In this document: positions 17,835-25,630 of the stretch, piece by piece
How the letters are laid out: each line of letters begins with the position of its first letter
How positions within the stretch are numbered: position 1 is the first letter of the stretch
NCBI GenBank assembly: GCA_040220415.1
Contig: JAVJUV010000040.1
Coordinates: 1 to 64,000 of the forward strand
From: JAVJUV01 sp040220415
Lineage (GTDB): Bacteria > Pseudomonadota > Alphaproteobacteria > Rhodobacterales > Rhodobacteraceae
Direction of reading: 5' to 3'
Length of the DNA: 64,000 nucleotides
The notes under the pieces: generated by a model
What the model was told of the DNA's origin: nothing
The model's input: only the letters and a program-made list of their open reading frames with translations
Databases searched by the model: none
Program-made: the position numbers and the translations under genes

Positions 17835-17854
17835 TATAATGTTTTTTCATTATA
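17835..17854. promoter_or_regulatory. candidate operator 2 overlapping a -10-like sequence
   Basis: Perfect inverted repeat TATAATG (17835-17841) / CATTATA (17848-17854) around six Ts, 22 bases before the TTG start of the permease gene. It contains an exact TATAAT, so a bound dimer would cover the -10 region of the transporter operon. Confidence 0.45.
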
Positions 17855-17876
17855 AAAGACCGAATAGGATTGGCGC

Positions 17877-18914
17877 TTGACGGATCGTTCTGACCCCATC
17901 CGCGATCCGCGGCGGGACCCGTCCGGCGCGCTGCGCAGCGCAGCGCTTGGTCTCAGGCTTCTGGGCGTGGGCCCGGTGCTGATCCTCGTCGTGCTGGTCG
18001 TCGTCGTGAGCATCGTCACACCGAACTTCCTGAAGCCGATCAACATCGGCAACATCCTGTCCCAGACCGCCGTGATCGCCATTGTGGCTATGGGGCAGCA
18101 GATTGTCGTCCTGACGCGAGGCATCGACCTTTCCGTCGGCGCCAACCTTGCGTTGGCGACGGTCGTCGGCGGGCTGGTGTACCAACAGGTGGATTCGGCC
18201 CCCCTGGTCATCTCGGCGATGGTCGCCTCGGGTATGCTGGTGGGCCTGGTGAACGGGGCTTTCTACGTCTACGGGCGCTTGCCGCATCCCTTCATCATCA
18301 CGCTGGCGACCTTGTCGATCTGTCGCGGTCTGGCGCTGGAAATCGCTCCAGGCCACACGACGATGCGCGGCATGCCGAACGCGATCTCCTCGCTCGGCAA
18401 TGCTAGTTTCATCGGCGTGCCCGCGTCGTTCTTCGTGGTCGCGGCGGTGGCCGCCGCGTTCTTCGTCCTGACCAAGCGAATGGTATGGGGCAGGTGGCTT
18501 TACGCCGTCGGCGGCAATCCCGTGGCGGCGCGCGAGATGGGGACGCCCGTGCGGGGCGTCCTGGTTTCGGCCTATGTCCTGTCGGGGCTTTGCGCTGGGA
18601 TCGGGGCGGTCGTCCTGGCCGGGCGCACCGCCGCCAGTTCACCGCTTTACGGCAATCTCCTGGAACTCGACACCATCGCGGCGGTGATCATCGGCGGCGC
18701 GAGCTTTCTTGGCGGTCGTGGGCACCTAGGTCACGCGCTGATCGGAGCGGTGATGATCGGGGTGATCCGGAATGCCCTGAACCTGATGGGCGTCGATGTC
18801 TATTTCCAGATGATCGCCATCGGCGTGATCATCGTCATCGCGGTCGAATCCGACGTGCTGAGAAACCACCTGGAAGCCCGCGTCCGCACGCTTCAGGCGC
18901 GGGGAGACGGCTGA
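17877..18914 (+). CDS. sugar ABC transporter permease (RbsC/XylH type)
   Basis: 345 residues with about ten membrane helices. The carbohydrate-uptake-2 permease signature is IVVLTRGIDLSVGANLALAT, and the family loop is GGASFLGGRGHLGHALIGAV near residue 280. It begins with TTG behind AGGATTGG. It forms the channel of an importer with the ATPase that overlaps its stop (TGATG) and the binding protein two genes on. Gene order permease-ATPase-binding protein is inverted relative to many rbs-like operons. Confidence 0.9.
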   Translation: MTDRSDPIRDPRRDPSGALRSAALGLRLLGVGPVLILVVLVVVVSIVTPNFLKPINIGNILSQTAVIAIVAMGQQIVVLTRGIDLSVGANLALATVVGGLVYQQVDSAPLVISAMVASGMLVGLVNGAFYVYGRLPHPFIITLATLSICRGLALEIAPGHTTMRGMPNAISSLGNASFIGVPASFFVVAAVAAAFFVLTKRMVWGRWLYAVGGNPVAAREMGTPVRGVLVSAYVLSGLCAGIGAVVLAGRTAASSPLYGNLLELDTIAAVIIGGASFLGGRGHLGHALIGAVMIGVIRNALNLMGVDVYFQMIAIGVIIVIAVESDVLRNHLEARVRTLQARGDG

Positions 18915-19672
18915 TGGATGGTGCGCAGCCCGTACTGTCTGTCCGGAACGCGTCGAAGCGGTTCGGGGCGATCGAAGCCCTGCGGGACGTCGCACTGGAT
19001 GTCTGGCGGGGCGAGATCCTGGCGCTTCTGGGCGACAACGGCGCGGGCAAGTCGACGCTGGTGAAGTGCATCAGCGGTGTTCACGCACTGGACGAGGGCG
19101 AGATCCTGATGGATGGCCGCCCGGTCGAGATGTCCTCGCCCGCCGCCGCCCGGCGCGCGGGGATCGAGACGGTCTACCAGGACCTGGCGCTGTTCGACAA
19201 CCTGAGCCCGGCCGAGAACTTCTTCTGCGGACGCGAGATCGCGGGGCCTGCCTGGTTGCCGCGCCCCCTGAGGTTCCTGGACGGCCGCTCAATGAACCGC
19301 GAGGCCGCGCGCGTAATCGAAAGGCTGAAGGTGCGGCTGCCGCATTTCGATGCGCCGGTCGCGCGGATGTCTGGCGGGCAGCGGCAGGCGATCGCCGTCG
19401 CGCGGGCGACGGTCTTCGCCCGCGACGTGGTGCTTCTGGACGAGCCGACGGCGGCGCTGGGCTTGCGGGAAAGCCGCAAGGTTCTCGACCTGATGCTTCA
19501 GCTCAAGGCCGAGGGAAACGCGGTCATCGTGATCACCCACAACATGGAACACGTCCTGGAACTGGCCGACCGCGCCGTGGTGCTGCGGCAGGGCCGCAAG
19601 GTGGGAGAACTCAATCCGGAGGAGGGCAACAAGAAGGACCTCGTCGCCATGATCGTCGGCGCTGAGGCGTGA
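18914..19672 (+). CDS. sugar ABC transporter ATP-binding protein, single domain
   Basis: 252-residue ATPase with Walker A LGDNGAGKST, signature MSGGQRQAIAVAR, Walker B VVLLDEPTAALG and the switch histidine in VIVITHNMEHV. It has one nucleotide-binding domain, whereas RbsA/XylG proteins have two, so it must act as a homodimer in the FrcA style. The ATG at 18914 overlaps the permease stop. A longer open frame upstream is only the alternate frame of the permease. Confidence 0.9.
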   Translation: MDGAQPVLSVRNASKRFGAIEALRDVALDVWRGEILALLGDNGAGKSTLVKCISGVHALDEGEILMDGRPVEMSSPAAARRAGIETVYQDLALFDNLSPAENFFCGREIAGPAWLPRPLRFLDGRSMNREAARVIERLKVRLPHFDAPVARMSGGQRQAIAVARATVFARDVVLLDEPTAALGLRESRKVLDLMLQLKAEGNAVIVITHNMEHVLELADRAVVLRQGRKVGELNPEEGNKKDLVAMIVGAEA

Positions 19673-19743
19673 GGGACGCAGGGCCGCGGCGAAAGCGCTG
19701 GGCCTGGTCGGGATCGAAAACTGGTTCAACAGAGGAGGAAAAG

Positions 19744-20661
19744 ATGAAAGTCATGAAATGTATTGCCGGGCTAGCCCTGGCGGTCGCCACGGCGCTGCCG
19801 GCGGTGGCGCAGGACGCGGTGAAGATCGGGTTCATCACGAAGTTTCCGGTGCCGTTCTTCGGCACGATGGAGGATGCGGCGAAGGCCTATGCCGCCGAGA
19901 ACCCGGGCGTCGACATCACCTATGGGCAGGGCCAGTCGGCCACCGACATCGAAGGCCAGATCGCTCTGATCGAATCGATGGTGGCCAACGGCGTGCAGGG
20001 CATCGCCATCACGCCCGTCGATCCGACGGTGGCCTCGACGCTGGACCGAGCCATCGCGAACGGGGTGAAAGTGGTCCTGATGGACAACGGCATTCCCGAC
20101 TGGGACGGCCGGACGGCGCTGGCGACCACCGACAACTATGCGGCGGGCGTCATCGCGGGCGAATACCTGGCGAGCGTCCTCGCCGACGGCGACACGCTGG
20201 GCATCCTTGAAGGCGTTCCGGGCGTTCCGGCGCTGGACGACAGGGTTAACGGGATGCTGGAAGGTCTGGAAGGCGTCGATGTCGAGATCGTCGGCCGGAA
20301 CGGCACGAACTGCACCGAGGAACTGGGGATCAGCGCGGCCGAGGACATGCTGACCGCGAACCCCGACCTTAAGGCGATCTACGCCGCCTGCGGGCCGCCG
20401 GCCGCCGGGGCCGCGCGGGCGATCCAGAACGCGGGCATCTCGGGCGACGACATCGTGCTGGTCGGGTTCGACTTCTGCTGCGGCGAGGCCGAGGCGCTGG
20501 AGGCCGGCATCGAGGACGCGACCGTGGCTCAGTTCCCGTCGAAGATGGCAAGCCTCGGGGTCGACGCCCTGGTGCGCGCGATCCGGGGCGAAGAGGTCAG
20601 TTCGCTGATCGACTCGGGTGCGGCGCTGGTGACCAAAGACAACATGGCGGACTTCCAGTAA
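19744..20661 (+). CDS. sugar ABC transporter substrate-binding protein
   Basis: 305 residues: signal peptide MKVMKCIAGLALAVATALPA with cleavage at AVAQ-DA, then a periplasmic sugar-binding fold with ANGVQGIAITPVDPT and NGVKVVLMDNGIPDWDG, typical of the RbsB/XylF superfamily. The ATG at 19744 follows GAGGAGGAAAAG. It supplies the importer encoded just upstream. The ligand is not readable from sequence; the two downstream dehydrogenases suggest a polyol or aldonic acid. Confidence 0.88.
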   Translation: MKVMKCIAGLALAVATALPAVAQDAVKIGFITKFPVPFFGTMEDAAKAYAAENPGVDITYGQGQSATDIEGQIALIESMVANGVQGIAITPVDPTVASTLDRAIANGVKVVLMDNGIPDWDGRTALATTDNYAAGVIAGEYLASVLADGDTLGILEGVPGVPALDDRVNGMLEGLEGVDVEIVGRNGTNCTEELGISAAEDMLTANPDLKAIYAACGPPAAGAARAIQNAGISGDDIVLVGFDFCCGEAEALEAGIEDATVAQFPSKMASLGVDALVRAIRGEEVSSLIDSGAALVTKDNMADFQ

Positions 20662-20669
20662 GTCCTTCG

Positions 20670-20695
20670 GGGGCTGGCGTTTCGGCGCCGGCCCC
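20670..20695 (+). promoter_or_regulatory. intercistronic stem-loop after the binding-protein gene
   Basis: Ten-base stem GGGGCTGGCG (20670-20679) / CGCCGGCCCC (20686-20695) with one T-G wobble and a six-base loop, directly after the binding-protein stop and before the dehydrogenase genes. Confidence 0.55.
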
Positions 20696-20738
20696 GCCAG
20701 AAGGCCGTACAAACGAATTGGCATCAGGAAACATATCG

Positions 20739-21722
20739 GTGCAGAAGATCAACGCTCTCGTCTGCGCGGCTCCCGGCGAACTCGCCGTCGAGAAGCGCGG
20801 AACGCCGGTTCCGGGTCCGGGCGACGCCCTGGTCCGTCCCCGCAGGATCGGTATCTGCGGAACCGACTACCACATCTACGAGGGCAAGCACCCGTTCCTG
20901 CGATACCCCCGTGTAATGGGTCATGAACTGGCCGTCGAGATCGTCGAGGCGCCGGAAGGCTCGGGGTTTGCGACAGGTGAAATATGTTCGGTAAACCCTT
21001 ACCTGTCATGCGGAAATTGCCGAACCTGCAACGCCGGTCGTCTGAACTGCTGCGAGAATATTTCGGTGCTCGGTGTCCATCGAGACGGCGGAATGGCGGA
21101 ACTGTTCACACTTCCGGCGAAAAACCTTCTGAAGGCGGACGGTCTGTCGGCGGATGCCTGCGCGGTCATCGAGTTCCTGGCTATCGGTGCTCATGCGGTG
21201 CGCCGGGCCTTGCCGGGTGCCGGAGACAGCGTCCTAGTCGTGGGCGCGGGGCCTATCGGACTTGGTGTCGCGCTCTTCGCGCGGCTCACCGGCGCGCTGG
21301 TTCAACTCAGGGATCTGGATGAAGATCGCGCGGCCCGGGTTGCCGAGATTGCCGGCGTCCCCGCACTCGACGCAGCGAAACGGGATTACACGTTCGTCTT
21401 CGACGCAACGGGAAGCCGGGCCGCGATGCAGGACAGCTTCGATCACGTTGCCCCGGGGGGAACTTACGTGATGGTCGGCGTCGTGAACGACACGATCAGT
21501 TTTTCCGATCCGGATTTTCACCGCAAGGAGATGACACTGAAGGGCAGCCGCAACGCCACGACCGAGGACTTTCAACGAGTGATCGAGGCGGTCAGGGCAG
21601 GCGAGGTCGACGTCGACGTGATCATTACGCACCGCACATCGCTTGAAGGCGCAGCGCGCGATCTTGTGACATGGGCCACGGACAAGGGCGGCCTGATCAA
21701 GGCCGTTATTCAGATCGACTGA
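20739..21722 (+). CDS. zinc-dependent alcohol dehydrogenase (RspB / L-galactonate or L-gulonate 5-dehydrogenase type)
   Basis: About 327 residues of the medium-chain dehydrogenase family. Catalytic zinc ligands lie in GICGTDYHIYEG and VMGHELAVEIVE, the structural-zinc cysteines in CGNCRTCNAGRLNCC, and the nucleotide fold in VLVVGAGPIGLGVALFA. The GTG at 20739 is chosen for the AGGAAA in front; a TTG at 20718 is possible. The sequence resembles RspB/LgoD enzymes that oxidise C5 of L-galactonate or L-gulonate. It overlaps the next dehydrogenase by one base, so the two probably act in sequence. Confidence 0.85.
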   Translation: MQKINALVCAAPGELAVEKRGTPVPGPGDALVRPRRIGICGTDYHIYEGKHPFLRYPRVMGHELAVEIVEAPEGSGFATGEICSVNPYLSCGNCRTCNAGRLNCCENISVLGVHRDGGMAELFTLPAKNLLKADGLSADACAVIEFLAIGAHAVRRALPGAGDSVLVVGAGPIGLGVALFARLTGALVQLRDLDEDRAARVAEIAGVPALDAAKRDYTFVFDATGSRAAMQDSFDHVAPGGTYVMVGVVNDTISFSDPDFHRKEMTLKGSRNATTEDFQRVIEAVRAGEVDVDVIITHRTSLEGAARDLVTWATDKGGLIKAVIQID

Positions 21723-23161
21723 TGCGCCTCACGCGGGACAGGGTCCGTTTCCGTTACGACCGCGACAGGGTCACACCAGGCATCGTTCATATCGGCGTCG
21801 GAGCCTTCTTCCGCGCCCATGCCGCCACCTATATCGACGACATCCTCGCGATGGATGCAAGCTGGGGCGTGATCGGCGTCTCGATGCGGCGCACGGACAC
21901 CAGGGATGCGCTTGCCCCGCAAGGCTTCTGCTACACCGTCGCGGTGAAAGGCATGTCAGGCACGGAGTGTCGCGTGATCGGCGCGCTGCTGAGCATCCTG
22001 GACGCTACCACGCAGCGGGACGACGTGTTGGCGGCGATGTGTGATCCCGGCGTCCGCATCGTTTCGCTGACGGTGACTGAGAAAGGCTATTGCCACGATC
22101 CGGCGACCGGGCGGATCGACAGGAGCCATCCCGACATCCGCCACGACCTGGAGCATCCTGAAACGCCGGTCAGCGCCCCCGGCTTGATCCTTCGCGCGCT
22201 GGAGTTACGCCGCGACCGGCGCCTGCCGCCCTTCACGGTTCTCTGCTGCGACAATCTTCCCGCGAACGGCCATACGACCGCCAGCGTTGTTGCGGGCTTC
22301 GCGGCGCTCCGCGCCCCCGAACTCGAGGCCTACGTCCGGAACGAGGTGCATTTCCCGTCGACGATGGTCGACAGGATCGTGCCGGCCACGACCGACGCCG
22401 ACAGGGCGCAAGTTCTTGAAGTGACCGGGCTGGAGGACGCTTGGCCGGTGGTTACAGAATCGTTCACGCAATGGGTGATCGAGGATGACTTCCCGACCGG
22501 ACGCCCCGATTTCCGATCGGTGGGCGCCCGGATGGTAGCGGATGTTCGCGACTTCGAATTGATGAAGCTACGGATGCTAAACGGCAGCCATTCGACGCTG
22601 GCCTACCTTGGATACCTTGCTGGCTACGAGACGATCAGCGAGGCGATGGAGGATGCAGCGCTCGCGCGGCTAGTGCGCGAGATGATGATCGAGGAAATTC
22701 GCGACACTCTTCCTGCTAGCCTTGGCGATCTGGTACCATATGCTGGGGAGCTGCTGGAAAGGTTTGCCAATCCGGCGTTGAAGCACCGGACTTGGCAGAT
22801 AGCGATGGACGGAAGCCAGAAGTTGCCGCAGCGGTTGCTGAGCACCATCCGCGACCGACTGGCGAATGGCCAGCCGATCGATAGGCTGGCGCTGGGGGTG
22901 GCGGCCTGGATGCGCTATGTGACCGGAACCGACGAGGCGGGACAGCCGATCGACGTGAGGGATCCGCTAGCGGAGCGCTTGCGCGGGGTTTTCGAGGGCG
23001 TGGGCTGGGACGCCGAGAAACTCGTGAACGGCTATTTGTCCGTCGGGGAAGTGTTCGGCAGCGACCTTCCGCAATTGAAGGAATTCAGGGGATCTCTGGT
23101 GCGTCACCTCGACAGCCTAATCCAGAGAGGAGTCGCCGGTACTTTGCGTCACCGCGATTGA
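21722..23161 (+). CDS. mannitol dehydrogenase / fructuronate-tagaturonate reductase family protein
   Basis: 479-residue polyol-specific long-chain dehydrogenase. Seen are IVHIGVGAFFRAHAATYIDD (nucleotide-binding start), FTVLCCDNLPANG, and the KLRMLNGSHSTLAYLGYLAG helix carrying the catalytic lysine and asparagine of the family. It interconverts a ketose or ketouronate with the polyol or aldonate. With the preceding 5-dehydrogenase-like enzyme, a pair such as L-gulonate to fructuronate to D-mannonate is plausible (inference). No mannonate dehydratase is in the window. The ATG at 21722 overlaps the previous stop. Confidence 0.87.
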   Translation: MRLTRDRVRFRYDRDRVTPGIVHIGVGAFFRAHAATYIDDILAMDASWGVIGVSMRRTDTRDALAPQGFCYTVAVKGMSGTECRVIGALLSILDATTQRDDVLAAMCDPGVRIVSLTVTEKGYCHDPATGRIDRSHPDIRHDLEHPETPVSAPGLILRALELRRDRRLPPFTVLCCDNLPANGHTTASVVAGFAALRAPELEAYVRNEVHFPSTMVDRIVPATTDADRAQVLEVTGLEDAWPVVTESFTQWVIEDDFPTGRPDFRSVGARMVADVRDFELMKLRMLNGSHSTLAYLGYLAGYETISEAMEDAALARLVREMMIEEIRDTLPASLGDLVPYAGELLERFANPALKHRTWQIAMDGSQKLPQRLLSTIRDRLANGQPIDRLALGVAAWMRYVTGTDEAGQPIDVRDPLAERLRGVFEGVGWDAEKLVNGYLSVGEVFGSDLPQLKEFRGSLVRHLDSLIQRGVAGTLRHRD

Positions 23162-23240
23162 TCATCCCGCCGGTGCCGCCAGCAGGCCGTCATGTATCCC
23201 GGGCGATGCCATTCGGCGCCCGCGCTCGCTCAGCACGAGG

Positions 23241-23405
23241 TCACGAGGAACACCACATTGTGCTGTCTTCAACGAGACCCCGATCCCAGCTCATCTCGGG
23301 GTCGAACCAGATCGTCAGCAAGCCCCGGCGCTTCAGCGCTACATTGTAGGTCGGCCAGTTCCTGGTCCTGTAGAGCTGGGGTGGGGGCGGGCCAGCTCTC
23401 ACCAT
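23241..23405 (-). pseudogene. IS5-family transposase, N-terminal fragment
   Basis: A 54-codon frame reads MVRAGPPPPQLYRTRNWP, then YNVALKRRGLLTIWFDPEMS, then runs out of similarity to a TGA. This is the recognisable N-terminus of IS5-type transposases (Y.T.NW..YN.ALK.RGSL.IWFDPEM.W). The catalytic DDE part is gone. Its ATG lies inside the tail of the terminase fragment, marking an IS or recombination junction. The 79 bases to the upstream dehydrogenase stop show nothing further. Confidence 0.75.
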
Positions 23406-23683
23406 TTGGCTATCACTTTCACGCTTTGGTCAAAGTGCGGGTTGTTCCTGCTCTTCAGAAGCTTGTTGAAATAGTAGATTCCTTGCGACAACGCATCGAT
23501 TTGGTCATCATCCGCCCCGCCGGGAAACTCTGCCAACTCTGGCAGGAGAACTTCCAGCCATTGTGCTTCTTGTGGAAAAAGAACTCTCCCGTCCGCTGCA
23601 AGCACCATCGCTCTCGCCATTCGATCTTCCTTCGAAAGCTTTGGTTTGATCGGTTGCAGCAGCTTACATCTTTTGTCGGGTGG
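23399..23683 (-). pseudogene. phage terminase large subunit, C-terminal fragment
   Basis: About 94 codons with no good start, reading ...LLQPIKPKLSKEDRMARAM, then VLFPQEAQWLEVLLPELAEF, then PGGADDDQIDALSQG. This is the end of a Terminase_6 nuclease domain, including the DDQxDALSQ acidic motif. It is distinct from the complete terminase at 23812-25224, whose own C-terminus is intact, so it is the relic of a second phage. An upstream stop precedes the conserved part. Between 23684 and 23811 no gene is recognisable. Confidence 0.7.
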
Positions 23684-23811
23684 TTAGTTTTCTTGTGACG
23701 CCAATAGGCTCGAAACTCTGAACCCATCAAGTCATACAGAGCACCATATCCGTGCCGCGTCGCAAAGCGCGATGTTTTGCAAACCTAGTCCCAAATTGCC
23801 CTCATGTTCCG

Positions 23812-25224
23812 CTATTTCTGATACCTGCTGAGTGTCCAGAGCTGCGTGGTGCGCGTGCGAAGGGCGGTCAGGATTTGCGAGGTACTGTCAACCTGGTCAA
23901 AGTATTTCCCGTTTGGAAATTCTGCGATCTCCTTGAGGTAGCCATCGAGCCAGGGCGCAGATTTCGGAAGCCGCACCAGACCGCTCTCAATCTGTGCACA
24001 CTCCACAGACATCCGCTGGATTTTGTCCCCCTTGGGTGTCATCGCTTGTGTGTCCTTGAGGCCGTCTCTCAGAAGATCTTTTGCGAGGGCGATCCCGACA
24101 CCGGTCTTCTCGACGACGATGAGTCTTGGCTTCCATTTCTTCCGTAGTTCCCGCGCCACGCGACGCAGGTCCGGGTAGTCATATTGAAACCGGTGCACAT
24201 CGAGGAGATCGACGGTGTCATTGATCAGGCCCCAGGTCGTGCACACAGAGTAATCGTTGTCGACACCTGGGACCGATGCGGTATCCCAACTCTGCACGAC
24301 AGCCTCGTAGGCTGACAGCGTCGGTTTCCCTTCGTAGGTCCTGAACCAGTTCAGCTTGATAATGTTGCCGCCGGGCAGGGTGGGAGCCTGCTGGAACTGC
24401 GCAGAATAAGCTGCGGAGCCAAGGTCCCGTTTGAAGCGGTCGAGTTCTTCTTGCCCGACACGTTCCTGGTGCAGAAGATCCCCAATAGTGCGGTCCCACG
24501 TCACGTCAGGGCCCAGGTCCAATACTTGATGCTCGGTGGCGACGGCAGGGAGGTTCAGGTGCTCCCAGTCGCCAGTCTCAAGCAGACGGCCAACCAGGTC
24601 ATCGACATGTAACCTTTGCGCGATGACCACAATGGCTCCTGATGCAGGTTCGTTGAGACGGCTCGCTACAGTGCCCGTGAACCAGGAATGGCAGGCGTCA
24701 CGCTTTGCCTCTGAGTTTGAATCCTCCGCTTTCAACGCGTCATCGATGAGAAGAATATTGCCGCCCTTGCCGGTCAGTGTGCCGCCCACCGACGTGGCAA
24801 TGCGGCGCCCTTGCCTAGTTGTGTGGAACTCGTCTACGCCCGATTTTTCCGGAGAGAGCTTCGTCCAGGGGAAAGTTTCACGGTACCAAGGAGCTTTCAT
24901 CAACTGACGGGTTTGCCGGCTGAAATCCTCCGAAAGCGAGTTCGCGTAGCTGGCGCAGACGAACTTCATTGTCGGATCGCGCCCGAGGGCCCAGGCTGGA
25001 AACGAGACGCTGGCGATGTGGGATTTCAGGAACCTCGGCGGGAGCGTGATGATCAGACGTTTAACCTCGCCCCTGAACACCCGTTCAAGAGCGTAGCAGA
25101 TGGCCCTGAGGTAGTAACCGTGGATGAACTGCTCGCCGGGGTTCAGTTCGATGAAGGCCCGACGCATAAAGGAATAAAGGCTGGCAGCGTAGACCAGCCT
25201 CATGAGATCAGGAGCCTGCTTCAT
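23812..25224 (-). CDS. phage terminase large subunit (Terminase_6 type)
   Basis: 470 residues. The ATPase domain has an unusual Walker A, LPPRFLKSH (61-69; commonly LPPRHGKS), and Walker B ILLIDD (157-162). The RNase H-like nuclease domain has QSWDTA (311-316) and the terminal FDQVDSTSQ (442-450), in which the first aspartate of the usual DDQxD is phenylalanine. Terminases cut and package phage DNA in the host cytoplasm. The gene overlaps the DUF5681 gene by 17 bases. No portal, capsid or tail genes follow, so it is an isolated packaging gene. Confidence 0.85.
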   Translation of the reverse strand: MKQAPDLMRLVYAASLYSFMRRAFIELNPGEQFIHGYYLRAICYALERVFRGEVKRLIITLPPRFLKSHIASVSFPAWALGRDPTMKFVCASYANSLSEDFSRQTRQLMKAPWYRETFPWTKLSPEKSGVDEFHTTRQGRRIATSVGGTLTGKGGNILLIDDALKAEDSNSEAKRDACHSWFTGTVASRLNEPASGAIVVIAQRLHVDDLVGRLLETGDWEHLNLPAVATEHQVLDLGPDVTWDRTIGDLLHQERVGQEELDRFKRDLGSAAYSAQFQQAPTLPGGNIIKLNWFRTYEGKPTLSAYEAVVQSWDTASVPGVDNDYSVCTTWGLINDTVDLLDVHRFQYDYPDLRRVARELRKKWKPRLIVVEKTGVGIALAKDLLRDGLKDTQAMTPKGDKIQRMSVECAQIESGLVRLPKSAPWLDGYLKEIAEFPNGKYFDQVDSTSQILTALRTRTTQLWTLSRYQK

Positions 25225-25630
25225 CGGAGGCCTCCTCTCGCAATTCAGTAAGCATCGCCTGGTAGTCCGCTTCTTCCAGCATCACAGCGAGGTCCGCCTC
25301 GGTGTACCCGGACTGCAAATCCTCACCCTCGAGTTCTTTTGCCATGAGAACCAGGTGCATCATCAACCTGGCGGCTGGCACGTCGCCCTTCGATGCCTTG
25401 CTGAGCATCGCCGAGACCAAGACATCGAACCGCGGCATCTTCTTTTCGACGCCATTCTCGATGACTGTGACCTTGCGCCTTGCGTGCTTGGCAACCGTTT
25501 TCAGAATGTTGCCCGGGCCCTTAGGGCGACCCTTTGGATTGCCGGATTGGCCTGGCTTGAACTGATGCTCCTTGGGCGGCTTGCCATGGCCAACCTCGTA
25601 CGAACCATGACTGGATGTCTTCTTGGCCAT
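25208..25630 (-). CDS. DUF5681 domain protein upstream of terminase
   Basis: 140 residues. The N-terminus has GHGKPPKEHQFKPGQSGNPK followed by GRPKG, the defining DUF5681 motif, and a basic, helix-rich, acidic-tailed remainder. Such proteins commonly sit directly before terminase genes in alphaproteobacterial phage modules and may serve as a small-terminase or DNA-binding factor; the function is not established. The ATG at 25630 overlaps the methyltransferase stop by one base (TGATG). Longer in-frame starts lie inside the methyltransferase gene and are rejected. Confidence 0.8.
   Translation of the reverse strand: MAKKTSSHGSYEVGHGKPPKEHQFKPGQSGNPKGRPKGPGNILKTVAKHARRKVTVIENGVEKKMPRFDVLVSAMLSKASKGDVPAARLMMHLVLMAKELEGEDLQSGYTEADLAVMLEEADYQAMLTELREEASDEAGS

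Noticed and set aside
18485..18913. N-terminal extension of the single-domain sugar ATPase
   Set aside because: Translates the permease gene in another frame (arginine/glycine-rich). The ATPase begins at the coupled ATG 18914 with normal domain spacing.
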